From: Pseudodesulfovibrio senegalensis
Lineage (GTDB): Bacteria > Desulfobacterota > Desulfovibrionia > Desulfovibrionales > Desulfovibrionaceae
Assembly (NCBI RefSeq): GCF_008830225.1
Contig: NZ_WAIE01000004.1
Location: 62,001 to 126,000 of the forward strand
Direction of reading: 5' to 3'
DNA: 64,000 nt
Positions 23,946 to 33,065 of this stretch are shown piece by piece (the stretch's first letter is position 1; every line of letters begins with the position of its first letter). The notes below the pieces were generated by a model. It saw only the letters and a program-made list of their open reading frames with translations. It had not been told where the DNA came from and did no database searches. A program made the translations under genes and the position numbers.

Positions 23946-26663
23946 ATGATCAAGAGAACAATCAAAGTGAATGATGTCGAACGCATGGTCATTGCCGAGG
24001 CCGACAAGTCCTTGGCTCTGGTCCTGCGGGAAAACCTCGGGCTCACCAGCGTCAAGGTGGGCTGTTCCACGGGACAGTGCGGCAGCTGCACCGTGATTCT
24101 GGACGGCAAGGTCATTCGTTCCTGCACCCGCAAATGGGGCAAGATGAAGAACGGCGCCCGGATTCTCACCCTCGAAGGCGTGGGCACGGCGGGCAACCTG
24201 CATCCCATCCAGCTGGCGTGGATCGCCTACGGCGGCGCCCAGTGCGGATTCTGTTCCCCGGGTTTCATCGTCTCCACCGTGGGCCTGCTGGAATCCAACC
24301 CCTCGCCCACCCGCGAGGAAGTTCGCGACTGGTTCCAGAAACACCGCAACGCCTGCCGCTGCACCGGCTACAAGCCGCTGGTGGACGCGGTCATGGCCGC
24401 GGCCGAGGTCATGCGCGGCGAAAAGACCATGGACGACCTGCTGTTCAAGATTCCCGAAGACGGCCGCATCTGGGGCACCAAGTATCCCCGCCCCACCGCG
24501 GTTGCCAAGGTCACCGGCACATGGGACTTCGGTGCGGACATCGGTCTGCGCCTGCCGCAGGGAACCCTGCACTGCGCGCTGGCGCAGGCGGAAGTTTCCC
24601 ACGCCAAAATCCTGTCCATCGACACCAGCGAAGCCGAGGCCATGCCCGGCGTTTTCAAGGTGGTCACCCACAAGGACGTCAAGGGCAAGAACCGCATCAC
24701 CGGCCTGATCACCTTCCCCACCAACAAGGGTGACGGTTGGGATCGTCCCATTCTCTGCGACGAAAAGATCTTCCAGTACGGCGACGCCATCGCCATCGTC
24801 TGCGCGGACTCGGACAAGCACGCCCGCGAAGCCGCCAAAAAGGTCAAGGTGGAGCTGGAACAGCTGCCCGAATACATGAGCGCCCCGGCCGCCATGGCCG
24901 AAGACGCCATCGAGATTCATCCGGGCACGCCCAACGTCTATTATGAACAGAAGGTCGCCAAGGGCGAGGACACCAAGCCCATCTTCGACAAGGCCGACGT
25001 GGTCATCGAAGGCGACTACTACACCCAGCGCCAGCCGCACATGCCCATCGAGCCGGACGTGGGCTTTGCCTATGAAAACGACGAAGGCAAGCTGGTCATC
25101 CACTCCAAGTCCATCGGCGTGCATCTGCATATGTTCATGATCGCTCCGGGACTGGGCATGGATCCGGAAAACATGGTCATGGTCCAGAACCCCACGGGCG
25201 GCACCTTCGGGTACAAGTTCTCCCCGACCATGGAAGCGTTGGTGGGCGCGGCCGCACTGGCCACCGGACGCCCCTGCTTCCTGAATTACGACTGGTATCA
25301 GCAGCAGACCTACACCGGCAAACGTTCGCCGCAGTTCACCTCCGTGCGCATGGCCGCCACCAAGGACGGCAAGCTGCTGGGCATGGAGAGCGACTGGACC
25401 GTGGACCACGGCCCGTACTCCGAATTCGGCGATCTGCTGACCCTGCGCGGCGCGCAGTTCATCGGCGCGGGCTACGACATCCCGGCCATCCGCGGCGAAG
25501 GCCGCACCGTGTGCACCAACCACGCGTGGGGCGCGGCGTTCCGCGGCTATGGCGGACCCGAAGCCGAATTCCCGTCCGAAGTGCTCATGGACGAACTGGC
25601 CGAAAAGCTGGGCATGGACCCGCTGGAACTGCGCTACAAGAACGTGTACCGCAAGGGTTCCACCACACCCACCGGACAGGACCCCGAAGTCTATAGCCTG
25701 CCCGAGATGCTCGACAAGCTGCGTCCGGTCTATGAAGAAGCCAAGAAAAAGGCCGAGGCCAATTCCACGGACGAAATCAAACGCGGCGTGGGCATTGCCC
25801 TCGGCATCTACGGTTCCGGCCTTGACGGCCCGGACACCGCCGAAGCCGATGCCGAGCTGAACGAAAACGGCACCGTGACCATCTATTCCTGCTGGGGCGA
25901 CCACGGTCAGGGCGCGGACATGGGCACGTTGGGCACGGCTCACGAAGCCCTGCGTCCCCTGAACATCACGCCGGATCAGATCAACCTGATCATGGCCGAT
26001 ACCAGCCTCGCCCCCAATGCAGGCCCGGCCGGCGGCAGCCGTTCGCAGGTCATGGTCGGACAGGCCATCAAGAATGCCTGCGAGCAGTTGGTTGCGGCCA
26101 TGAAGAAGCCGGACGGAAGCTTCCGCACCTATGATGAAATGGTGGCCGAGAAAAAGGAACTGCGCTACTTCGGCAAGTTCACGGCCCCGGCCAACAACTG
26201 CGACGAAAACGGACAGGGCAACCCGTTCTGCTGCTACATGTACGGCGCGTTCCTGGCCGAGGTTGCCGTGGAGACCGCCACAGGCAAGACCACAGTGGAA
26301 GGCATGACCATGGTTGCCGACATCGGCAAGGTCAACAACTTCCTGCTGGTGGACGGCCAGATTTACGGCGGCATGGCACAGGGCATCGGTCTTGCGCTCA
26401 CCGAAGATTACGAGGACATCAAGAAGCACTCCACCATGTCGGGTGCCGGATTCCCGTACATCAAGCAGATTCCGGACAAGATGGACATCATCTACGTGGA
26501 AACCCCGCGTCCCGACGGCCCGTTCGGCGCGTCCGGCGTGGGCGAAGTGCCGTTGTGCGGTCCGCACCCGGCCATCATCAACGCCATCTACAATGCCTGC
26601 GGCGTTCGCATCCGTGAACTGCCCGCACGCCCGGAAAAGGTCCTTGCCGGACTCAAGGGCTAA
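23946..26663 (+). CDS. mop: Mop-type aldehyde oxidoreductase (molybdenum hydroxylase, xanthine oxidase family)
   Basis: Oxidises aldehydes to carboxylic acids at a molybdopterin-cytosine-dinucleotide molybdenum centre, with two [2Fe-2S] clusters. The 905 residues closely match D. gigas Mop (907) as I remember it. Residues 1-80 are a plant-type ferredoxin domain with Cys40, Cys45, Cys48 and Cys60; the second cluster domain has CGFCSPG and NACRCTGYKPL; the linker reads DGRIWGTKYPRPTAVAKVTG; the Mo domains contain GGTFGYKFSPTMEAL, AFRGYGGPEAEFPSE, AGPAGGSRSQVMVG and the active-site Glu in GVGEVPL near the C-terminus. AAGGAGG precedes ATG 23946. No FAD domain is present, so electrons pass directly from the Fe-S clusters to partners such as flavodoxin. 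No signal peptide is seen. Confidence 0.96.
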   Translation: MIKRTIKVNDVERMVIAEADKSLALVLRENLGLTSVKVGCSTGQCGSCTVILDGKVIRSCTRKWGKMKNGARILTLEGVGTAGNLHPIQLAWIAYGGAQCGFCSPGFIVSTVGLLESNPSPTREEVRDWFQKHRNACRCTGYKPLVDAVMAAAEVMRGEKTMDDLLFKIPEDGRIWGTKYPRPTAVAKVTGTWDFGADIGLRLPQGTLHCALAQAEVSHAKILSIDTSEAEAMPGVFKVVTHKDVKGKNRITGLITFPTNKGDGWDRPILCDEKIFQYGDAIAIVCADSDKHAREAAKKVKVELEQLPEYMSAPAAMAEDAIEIHPGTPNVYYEQKVAKGEDTKPIFDKADVVIEGDYYTQRQPHMPIEPDVGFAYENDEGKLVIHSKSIGVHLHMFMIAPGLGMDPENMVMVQNPTGGTFGYKFSPTMEALVGAAALATGRPCFLNYDWYQQQTYTGKRSPQFTSVRMAATKDGKLLGMESDWTVDHGPYSEFGDLLTLRGAQFIGAGYDIPAIRGEGRTVCTNHAWGAAFRGYGGPEAEFPSEVLMDELAEKLGMDPLELRYKNVYRKGSTTPTGQDPEVYSLPEMLDKLRPVYEEAKKKAEANSTDEIKRGVGIALGIYGSGLDGPDTAEADAELNENGTVTIYSCWGDHGQGADMGTLGTAHEALRPLNITPDQINLIMADTSLAPNAGPAGGSRSQVMVGQAIKNACEQLVAAMKKPDGSFRTYDEMVAEKKELRYFGKFTAPANNCDENGQGNPFCCYMYGAFLAEVAVETATGKTTVEGMTMVADIGKVNNFLLVDGQIYGGMAQGIGLALTEDYEDIKKHSTMSGAGFPYIKQIPDKMDIIYVETPRPDGPFGASGVGEVPLCGPHPAIINAIYNACGVRIRELPARPEKVLAGLKG

Positions 26664-26680
26664 TTGACGAACCGACAACA

Positions 26681-26720
26681 CGGGGCGGTGGTTTTTGCGA
26701 ACCGCCGCCCCGATTTTTTT
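26681..26720 (+). terminator. Strong hairpin terminator between mop and the maturation genes
   Basis: The arms CGGGGCGGTGGTT / AACCGCCGCCCCG around a 6-nt loop are followed by seven T. It ends only 16 bp before the next start codon, so downstream genes depend on read-through or on a separate promoter; it may set a high enzyme-to-maturase ratio. Confidence 0.9.
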
Positions 26721-26736
26721 ATGGAGTGCCGCGCCC

Positions 26737-29004
26737 ATGGAACAGGCTGATCTCAGGAAACTGGAAGCGCAATGCGTTCAGGAGGAACCGCCGTTTTGCA
26801 CGGCGGCCTGTCCGCTGCATGTGGACGCCCGCGCCTTTTGCTCGCTCATGGGCCAAGGCGATTGGGACAAGGCCTGGGCCGTGCTGGCGCGCACCCTGCC
26901 GTTGCCCGGCGTGCTTTCGCGGCTGTGCCACGGCCCGTGCATGGAGGCCTGCGTGCGTTCCGCCAAAGGCGGTGCCATCAACATTCCGGCCCTGGAGCGT
27001 TTTTGTGCCGAACAGGGCGGCAGGGCCGCCCGGACCATCCCCATGCCCGCAAAGGGCAAGCGCGTCTGCGTGCTGGGCGGCGGGCTGGCGGGGCTGAGCG
27101 CGGCCTGGGATCTGGTGCGCAAGGGTATCAGGGTGGTGCTGCATTCCGAGCGGCCCGGTCTTGATCTGGCCCGTGAAGGCGCTTCGCCGCTGCCTGCGGG
27201 CGTACTGGACGCGGAACTGGAACGCATGGTCAGACTGGGAGCGGATTTTCAGGCTCCCGTGGCCATGACAGCCGAGTCGTTGCAGGCCCTGCTGGAGGAG
27301 TTCGACGCCGTAATCGTGGACTGTGCCGAGCAGGACATCGAAGGACTGGGGCTGGGCGAGCCGGACACCATGACCTTGGGCACGAACATGCCCGGTGTTT
27401 TTGTGGCCGGGCAGTGCGACGAGCATGTTTTTCAGGCCGCGTCCGGCCGCAAGGCCGCGCTTTCCGCAGAGCGGTTCATGCAGGGCGCGTCCATGGTGGC
27501 CGGGCGGGAGCGCGAAGACCCGTATCCCAGCAAGCTCTTTACCAATGTGGACGACGTGGCCGAGGTCGCGCCCGAGCCGGTTCCGGAGCAGGGATACGAT
27601 GCGCAGCAGGCCCGGGCCGAGGGACTGCGCTGCATCCGCTGCGAATGTCTGGAGTGCGTGAAGCATTGCGAATATCTGGCGCGGTTCGGGTCGTATCCCA
27701 AGGTCTATGCGCGGCAGATTTACAACAACCAGTCCATAGTCATGGGCACGCGCCAAGCCAATACGCTCATCAATTCCTGCACCATGTGCGGATTGTGCGA
27801 GGAGTTGTGCCCCGGTGATTTTTCCATGGAAGACCTCTGCCTGCAGGCGCGGCGCGAATTGGTGGAACAGGGCAACATGCCGCCCTCGGCCCATGAGTTC
27901 GCCCTGCGCGACATGCATTTCGCCAACGGGCCGGACTGCGCCCTGGCGCGTCATGCGCCGGGCGAAAAGACCAGCACGCACCTGTTTTTTCCGGGTTGCC
28001 AGTTGACGGCCTCGCGGCCTGCGGCCGTGCGCGCGGCCTATGATCATCTGCGTGCGCATATCCCGGCCATGGGCATCATGCTGCGTTGTTGCGGTGCTCC
28101 GGCGCATTGGGCCGGCAGAACGCGCGAATACGAGCGGTCCATGGACGAGCTTCGCAGCCAGTGGGAGTCGCTGGGCCGCCCAGCGATCGTCTGTGCCTGC
28201 CCAACCTGTCAGGGCATGTTGCAAAACGCCCTGCCTGCGGCAGCGGTGGTCGATTTGTGGCAGGTGTTGCAGGGGGCCGGGGTTCCCGAATCCGTGAAGG
28301 GTGCCGACATGGAGCTGACCGTGCATGACCCCTGCACCACGCGGTACGAGCCGGAAATTCGGCAACAGGCCAGAGGTTTGCTGCAATCCGTTGGCGTGCG
28401 CGTGCGCGAGGCGGACATGAGCGGCAACCTGACCGAGTGTTGCGGGTTTGGCGGGCTTCTGGCCGAGGCCAACCCGGAGCTGGGCGCGGACGTGGCCAAA
28501 AGACGCGCCGATTCCCTGCCCGGCGAGCTGGTGACCTATTGCGCCATGTGTCGCGACATGCTGGCCAAGGGCGGTGCGCGCATCAGCCATGTGTTGGACA
28601 TTCTTTTTCCGGACCCGTCGGCCGGAGACTTGGCAGCGCGGCCCGCTCCCGGATATTCCCGCCGCCGCGAGAACCGCGCGCATCTGCGCGAAGGCCTGCT
28701 GACGGACCTGTGGCGCGAGCCGGGCGATCCGCCCAAGCCCTACGAGGAGCTTGCGGTTTCCTTTACCGAAGCGTGTCTGGCCACCATGGAACAGCGGCGG
28801 ATTCTGGAGAGCGACGTGCGCAAGACCCTGCTGCGTGCACGGGAAACGGGCAGACGGCTGGTTTATGCGCAGAGCGGGCGTTACCGCGCCGTGTTCCGGC
28901 CCGTGGCCGTGACCTATTGGGTGGAATTCGAGGAAACCGGCGACGGTTATCTGGTACACAATGCATGGTGCCACCGCATGCGCGTGGCGGGAGGTGCGGC
29001 ATGA
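26737..29004 (+). CDS. FAD/NAD-binding and dicluster Fe-S oxidoreductase with two CCG domains
   Basis: Multidomain redox protein of 755 residues. An N-terminal Cys-rich segment of the glutamate-synthase small-subunit type (CTAACPLHVDARAF, CHGPCMEAC) leads into a flavin-binding Rossmann start VCVLGGGLAGLSAAWDL near residue 110. Then come two 4Fe-4S motifs (CIRCECLECVKHCEYL near 298, CTMCGLCEELCPG near 348) and two heterodisulfide-reductase CCG domains (CCGAPAHW near 451, CCGFGGLLAEAN near 568). A C-terminal domain of about 110 residues (YEELAVSFTEACLATMEQRR onward) is specific to this group as far as I can tell. NCBI uses names like pyridine nucleotide-disulfide oxidoreductase/dicluster-binding protein for such genes beside mop. 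Likely the redox partner for maturation; the reaction is unknown. Confidence 0.82.
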   Translation: MEQADLRKLEAQCVQEEPPFCTAACPLHVDARAFCSLMGQGDWDKAWAVLARTLPLPGVLSRLCHGPCMEACVRSAKGGAINIPALERFCAEQGGRAARTIPMPAKGKRVCVLGGGLAGLSAAWDLVRKGIRVVLHSERPGLDLAREGASPLPAGVLDAELERMVRLGADFQAPVAMTAESLQALLEEFDAVIVDCAEQDIEGLGLGEPDTMTLGTNMPGVFVAGQCDEHVFQAASGRKAALSAERFMQGASMVAGREREDPYPSKLFTNVDDVAEVAPEPVPEQGYDAQQARAEGLRCIRCECLECVKHCEYLARFGSYPKVYARQIYNNQSIVMGTRQANTLINSCTMCGLCEELCPGDFSMEDLCLQARRELVEQGNMPPSAHEFALRDMHFANGPDCALARHAPGEKTSTHLFFPGCQLTASRPAAVRAAYDHLRAHIPAMGIMLRCCGAPAHWAGRTREYERSMDELRSQWESLGRPAIVCACPTCQGMLQNALPAAAVVDLWQVLQGAGVPESVKGADMELTVHDPCTTRYEPEIRQQARGLLQSVGVRVREADMSGNLTECCGFGGLLAEANPELGADVAKRRADSLPGELVTYCAMCRDMLAKGGARISHVLDILFPDPSAGDLAARPAPGYSRRRENRAHLREGLLTDLWREPGDPPKPYEELAVSFTEACLATMEQRRILESDVRKTLLRARETGRRLVYAQSGRYRAVFRPVAVTYWVEFEETGDGYLVHNAWCHRMRVAGGAA

Positions 29005-29216
29005 GCGTGATTCGAGTGCCCGAGGCGGACGCGCAGGGTTGGTCCTGCGACGCCTGCGGAGAACCGTTGGTTCCGGCTCCGGTGGATCTGGAATATCTGG
29101 ACAGCCGTTTTACCGTGGAATTGCCCCGCTGTGCCAAGTGCGGGTTCGTGCTCATTCCCGAGGCGCTGGCCATGGGCAAGATGCTGGAAGTGGAGAAGCT
29201 GCTGGAGGACAAGTGA
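29001..29216 (+). CDS. Small CxxC protein (DVU_1557-like redox protein)
   Basis: Protein of 71 residues with two Cys pairs, CDACGEPL near residue 16 and CAKCGFVLIP near 47, spaced as in a zinc-ribbon or rubredoxin-like fold. It starts inside the stop of the preceding oxidoreductase (ATGA) with GGAGG upstream, and its own stop overlaps the GTG of the next gene. The conserved place in Desulfovibrio mop clusters gave the family its DVU_1557 name as I recall it. Likely an electron carrier or zinc-bound scaffold for the neighbours. Confidence 0.8.
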   Translation: MSVIRVPEADAQGWSCDACGEPLVPAPVDLEYLDSRFTVELPRCAKCGFVLIPEALAMGKMLEVEKLLEDK

Positions 29217-29875
29217 GCCTGACCACGAATGTGCGCATTCCACATTGGAAACAGCCGTACATGCGGGTGGCCGCGGGCGAGACATTGCGCCCGGGCGGTT
29301 TTGCGCTCACGGACCGGGCCGCGGCATTGGCCGGACTTGCGCCGGGCGCGCGCGTGCTGGACGTCGGTTGCGGCACCGGGGCCACGGTGCGCCGGTTGCG
29401 GTCCCGTTTCGGCGCGTTTGCCATCGGCGCGGACAACAGCGCAGACCAGTTGGCCGAGGCCCGGGCGCTGCCCGTGCTTTGCGCCGAGGGCACAAGCCTT
29501 GGCGTGGCCTCTGGAGTCATGGACATGGTCTTTTGCGAATGCGTGCTTTCCCTGCTGACCAACCCTCGAAAGGCCTTGGATGAGTTTTACCGCGTGCTGC
29601 GGCCGGGCGGATATCTGGCCGTGGCCGACCTGCACGCCCTCGAGCATGAACAATGCGCTGACGGACAGGCCTGCGGCTGCGCGGGCAACGCCTTTGACGC
29701 CCGTCAGTTGACGGACATGGCCAGCAGGGCCGGATTTTCAATCAGGACGCGTGAGGACCATTCCGGGCTGCTTCGGGAACTGGCCGCGCGCATGGTGCTG
29801 GCGGGCGGTTCGCCCTGCGGTGCACCGTCCGGCTACATGCTGGTTTTGGCCCAAAAAAGGAACGACGATGCTTGA
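29213..29875 (+). CDS. Class I SAM-dependent methyltransferase (DVU_1556-like)
   Basis: Methyltransferase of 220 residues with SAM motif I VLDVGCGTGATVRRL near residue 43, motif II GADNSADQLAEA, and a motif IV-like block MDMVFCECVLSLLTNP, followed by EFYRVLRPGGYLAVADLHA. An unusual Cys-containing stretch (CADGQACGCAGNAFD) follows motif V. The start is GTG 29213 with GGAGG five bases upstream; it overlaps the preceding stop. The position between the small redox protein and the C_GCAxxG_C_C protein is the one I recall for DVU_1556 family genes, annotated elsewhere as TrsM. Its substrate is unknown. Confidence 0.82.
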   Translation: MSLTTNVRIPHWKQPYMRVAAGETLRPGGFALTDRAAALAGLAPGARVLDVGCGTGATVRRLRSRFGAFAIGADNSADQLAEARALPVLCAEGTSLGVASGVMDMVFCECVLSLLTNPRKALDEFYRVLRPGGYLAVADLHALEHEQCADGQACGCAGNAFDARQLTDMASRAGFSIRTREDHSGLLRELAARMVLAGGSPCGAPSGYMLVLAQKRNDDA

Positions 29876-30335
29876 TGATATGGGATTGGAATTGTTGCGC
29901 CTTTCCGGGGCTGGGTATTGCTGCAGCCAGATATTCGTGAAGCTGGCGCTCGACGAGATGGGCCGCGACAACCCGGACCTGCTGCGGGCCATGACGGGCC
30001 TGTGCCACGGCATGGGCGATTGCGCGGGAACCTGCGGCGTGCTTTCCGGCGCGGCCTGCGTGCTGGGAATGCATGCGGGCAAGGGTGGTGACATGGAACA
30101 GCCCGACGAACGGCTGGCCCTGATGCTGGAACAGTTGAACCAGTGGTTCCGGGAGCGTTGCGCCGGGCAGTTCGGCGGCATCGGTTGCGGCGAGATCACG
30201 GGCGGGAACTGTTCCGCGCCGGACCAGTCCGTGTGCGGTGCGCTGCTGAACGAGACCTATGCGCAGGTGCGGTCCATTCTGGCGGAAAACGGATTCGACC
30301 CCTCGCTGGGCAGGGACGACGACCATGGATTTTGA
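29868..30335 (+). CDS. C_GCAxxG_C_C family protein (DVU_1555-like)
   Basis: Protein of 155 residues rich in conserved cysteines. The motif is MGDCAGTCGVLSGAACVLGM at about 45-64, preceded by GYCCSQIF and followed by ERCAGQFGGIGCGEITG and CSAPDQSVCG, the pattern of the C_GCAxxG_C_C family, whose members often accompany redox enzymes and sometimes contain selenocysteine. No in-frame TGA is seen. AAGGA precedes ATG 29868, which overlaps the methyltransferase stop. The function is not established; Fe-S binding or thiol chemistry is likely. Confidence 0.82.
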   Translation: MLDDMGLELLRLSGAGYCCSQIFVKLALDEMGRDNPDLLRAMTGLCHGMGDCAGTCGVLSGAACVLGMHAGKGGDMEQPDERLALMLEQLNQWFRERCAGQFGGIGCGEITGGNCSAPDQSVCGALLNETYAQVRSILAENGFDPSLGRDDDHGF

Positions 30336-31689
30336 CCGCGAGAGTGTCTGTCCTGTCTGCCTTGCGCGCATCCCGGCGCGGCACGAAACGCAGGGTCAGG
30401 ACGTGTATCTGGTCAAGCAATGCCCGGAGCACGGCGAATTTCGCGCCGTGGTCTGGCGCGGCAGGCCCGCGCTGGAGCATTGGCAGCGGACCAAGATTCC
30501 TTCCTATCCCGAACAGCCCGTCACGGGCCGGGACAGGGGCTGCCCGTTTGACTGCGGCCTGTGCCCGGACCATGCGCAGCATACCTGCACGGCCATCATC
30601 GAGATCACCGAGCGCTGCAACCTGCACTGCCCGGTCTGCTTTGCCGTGGCCGGGGAAAAACAGGCGCGCCCCGACAGGACCGTGGACGATGTGCGCGACA
30701 TTCTGGCTGGAATCATGCGCGTTTCCGGCAAGTGCAACATCCAGTTTTCCGGGGGCGAGCCGTCCGTGCACCCGGACCTGTGCGCCATGGTCCGCGCGGC
30801 CAAGGACATGGGCTTTCCCTTTGTGCAGCTCAACACCAACGGCCGCCGCGTCGCGCTGGAGCCGGACTTTGCCGCGAGGCTGGCCGGGGCCGGGCTGGAT
30901 TCGGCGTTTTTTCAGTTCGACGGCACGCGTGACGACATCTACGAGTCCCTGCGCGGTCAGGCTTTGCTGGACGAGAAAATGACCGCGCTCAAACGCTTCA
31001 TCGATGCGGGCATCGGCGTGGTGCTGGTGCCCACGGTGGTGCCGGGCGTGAATGCGGACGATCTGGGCGGCATTCTGCAACTGGCCGTGGACCATGCGCC
31101 GGGCGTGCGCGGCGTGCATTTTCAGCCCGTGAGCTATTTTGGTCGCTATCCCGCCCAGCCGGACGATGGAGCGCGCATCACCCTGCCCGAGGTCATGGCC
31201 GGGTTGGAGGAGCAGACCGGCGGGGCCATCCGCACCGAAGATTTCCTGCCGCCCGGGTGCGAACATCACCAGTGCTCGTTCCATGCCAATTATCTGGTCA
31301 TGGAGGACGGTTCGCTCAAGCGGGTGTCCGCCAACCGGGGCGGGTGTTCCTGTTCGTCCGAGCCGCAGGAGGCCCGCAAGGGCGCGGACAAGTCCAAGGG
31401 ATTCGTGAGCCGCCAATGGGCAGCGCCCGCAGCCGTGACCTTGCAGGACAAGCCCATGGACGATCTGGACCGCTTTTTGGCCCGGGCCTCCACGCACATG
31501 CTGGCGGTGTCGGGCATGGCCTTTCAGGACGCGTGGACCATGGATCTCGACCGGGTTCGGGGCTGCTGCATCCATATTGCCGGGCCGGGCGGAAAGCTGG
31601 TGCCCTTTTGCGCCTACAACCTCAGCTCCATGCGGGGCGAGACATTGTACCGTCCGGCACCGGGCGCGGATTCGTGGGAAAAGGCATGA
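30325..31689 (+). CDS. Radical SAM protein of the TrsS type
   Basis: Radical SAM enzyme of 454 residues. An N-terminal rubredoxin-like knuckle (CPVC near residue 9, CPEHGEF near 34) and a CGLCPDH pair precede the core motif ERCNLHCPVCFA near residue 95, C-x3-C-x2-C, which ligates the 4Fe-4S cluster that cleaves SAM. Next are QFSGGEPSVHPDL near 138 (SAM contact) and QLNTNGRRVAL. The C-terminal domain has more cysteines (GCEHHQCSFHANY, GGCSCSSE, GCCIHIAG) for likely auxiliary clusters. The layout resembles the tetraether-lipid-synthase-like and MoaA-type group. In the mop-cluster context it corresponds to the protein named TrsS in NCBI families, as I recall; product unknown. Confidence 0.83.
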   Translation: MDFDRESVCPVCLARIPARHETQGQDVYLVKQCPEHGEFRAVVWRGRPALEHWQRTKIPSYPEQPVTGRDRGCPFDCGLCPDHAQHTCTAIIEITERCNLHCPVCFAVAGEKQARPDRTVDDVRDILAGIMRVSGKCNIQFSGGEPSVHPDLCAMVRAAKDMGFPFVQLNTNGRRVALEPDFAARLAGAGLDSAFFQFDGTRDDIYESLRGQALLDEKMTALKRFIDAGIGVVLVPTVVPGVNADDLGGILQLAVDHAPGVRGVHFQPVSYFGRYPAQPDDGARITLPEVMAGLEEQTGGAIRTEDFLPPGCEHHQCSFHANYLVMEDGSLKRVSANRGGCSCSSEPQEARKGADKSKGFVSRQWAAPAAVTLQDKPMDDLDRFLARASTHMLAVSGMAFQDAWTMDLDRVRGCCIHIAGPGGKLVPFCAYNLSSMRGETLYRPAPGADSWEKA

Positions 31690-33065
31690 GCAATCCGCTG
31701 CTGGACCAATGGCTGGCCCGGCGCACGGGCGGTGCGTCCACGCCGGAGAGCCTTGCCGCGTGGCAGTTGGAGCAGGTGCGGCGCACCGTGGCCCATGCCC
31801 GGGAAAACAGTCCGTTCTATGCCCGGCGGCTTGCGCACGCGGAGCCGCAGGCCATCGCGACCATGGACGACCTTGCCGCCTTGCCCGTGACCCGGCCCGA
31901 GGACCTGCAACGGGATTCGGACGCGTTTCTGTGCGTTTCTCGCGACGAGATTGCGCGCATCGTGACTTTGCGCAGTTCCGGGACCACGGGCGAACCCAAA
32001 CGAATTTTTCATACGCGGGGCGATCTTGAGCGCACCGTCGATTATTTTGCTCATGGCATGGGAGCCATGACCCGGCCCGGGCAGGGCGTGCTGGTGCTGC
32101 TGCCCGGAACCACGCAGGGGGGCGTGGCCCGGCTGCTGGGCGAGTCTCTGGAACGCCTCGGCGCGCGCCCGGAACTGTTCGGGCCGTTGGAATACGGTTC
32201 GTCGCAAAGCGTGGACGAGGCCGTGGATCATATTCTGGTGCACGGCGTGCACACCGTGGTTGGTTCCCCGGCCCATGTGAACGTGCTGGCCCGGGCATGG
32301 CAGCGCCGCGGACTGGGCCGCTCCACCATCGAAAGCGTTCTTCTGTGCTGGGATTCGGTTTTTCCGGCCGTGGTGCGCAACGTGGAGCAGGCTTTCGGAT
32401 GCCGCGTGTTCGAGCATTGGGGCATGGTGGAGACCGGGCTGGGCGGTGCGGTTTCCTGCGCGCCGGATTCGGGCATGCATGTTCGGGCTGCGGACATTCT
32501 GGTGCAAGTGGCAAACCCGGAAACCGGGGCCAACCTGCCCGACGGCCAGTGGGGCGAGATCGTGGTGACCACCCTGAGTCGCAGAGGCATGCCGTTGATC
32601 CGCTATGCCACGGGCGACCGTGGACGATTGCTGCCCGGTTCGTGCCCGTGCGGGCATCCGGCTCCCCGGCTGGATCGCATTTCCGGCAGACTTTGCAGCG
32701 CGTTGCCCCTTGGGAAAGCCGGAACATTGGAGTACGGTGTGGTTGCGAATGCCGTGTACGGGGTTGACGGCGTTGCGGATTTTTCGGCGCAGGCGGTTTT
32801 TTCCAACCCTGCGCACGGCTCGAGGCATGGCCCTGCATTGCGCGTGGGGCTGAGCATCGTGCCGGGAACCGACACGGAGCAGGCCATGGCCCAGGCCTGT
32901 GCCGCCTTGAAGGAAAACGGGCTGTGCAACGTGGAATTTCATGTGGCCGCACAGGGTGGCCCGGCCGAGCCGGGACTGGCCAAGCGGCGCATTACAAACG
33001 CAAACGGAATTGGTGCTCATGAAGAATCTTGTCAGGGAAATCGTTCGGCTTCTGGAATCGGGTGA
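31686..33065 (+). CDS. AMP-dependent ligase, phenylacetate-CoA ligase-like (DVU_1553-like)
   Basis: Adenylate-forming enzyme of 459 residues related to phenylacetate-CoA ligase. Visible motifs: VTLRSSGTTGEPKRIFHT (phosphate loop) near residue 97, EHWGMVETGLGG near 243, YATGDRGRLL near 311 and the short metal-type motif CPCGHPAPRLDRISGR near 320. A CoA ligase would activate a carboxylate as its AMP ester; in this cluster the target is more likely a maturation intermediate or a protein/cofactor carboxyl than a catabolic acid, an inference from the neighbours. ATG 31686 overlaps the radical SAM stop. Its C-terminal 15 codons overlap the beginning of xdhC in another frame. Confidence 0.82.
   Translation: MSNPLLDQWLARRTGGASTPESLAAWQLEQVRRTVAHARENSPFYARRLAHAEPQAIATMDDLAALPVTRPEDLQRDSDAFLCVSRDEIARIVTLRSSGTTGEPKRIFHTRGDLERTVDYFAHGMGAMTRPGQGVLVLLPGTTQGGVARLLGESLERLGARPELFGPLEYGSSQSVDEAVDHILVHGVHTVVGSPAHVNVLARAWQRRGLGRSTIESVLLCWDSVFPAVVRNVEQAFGCRVFEHWGMVETGLGGAVSCAPDSGMHVRAADILVQVANPETGANLPDGQWGEIVVTTLSRRGMPLIRYATGDRGRLLPGSCPCGHPAPRLDRISGRLCSALPLGKAGTLEYGVVANAVYGVDGVADFSAQAVFSNPAHGSRHGPALRVGLSIVPGTDTEQAMAQACAALKENGLCNVEFHVAAQGGPAEPGLAKRRITNANGIGAHEESCQGNRSASGIG

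Noticed and set aside
22839-26738. Minus-strand open frame of about 1300 codons
   Set aside because: Antisense to the MoeA-like and mop genes, which have strong motif support; low-complexity shadow composition.
26719-28974. Minus-strand open frame of about 750 codons
   Set aside because: Antisense to the Fe-S/FAD oxidoreductase gene; no ribosome site or motif.
30325-31689. Selenocysteine in the radical SAM protein or its C_GCAxxG_C_C neighbour
   Set aside because: Some family members are selenoproteins, but no in-frame TGA is present here; Cys occupies the conserved positions.
30196-32952. Minus-strand open frame of about 918 codons
   Set aside because: Antisense to the radical SAM and ligase genes; Arg/Pro/Ala-rich shadow.
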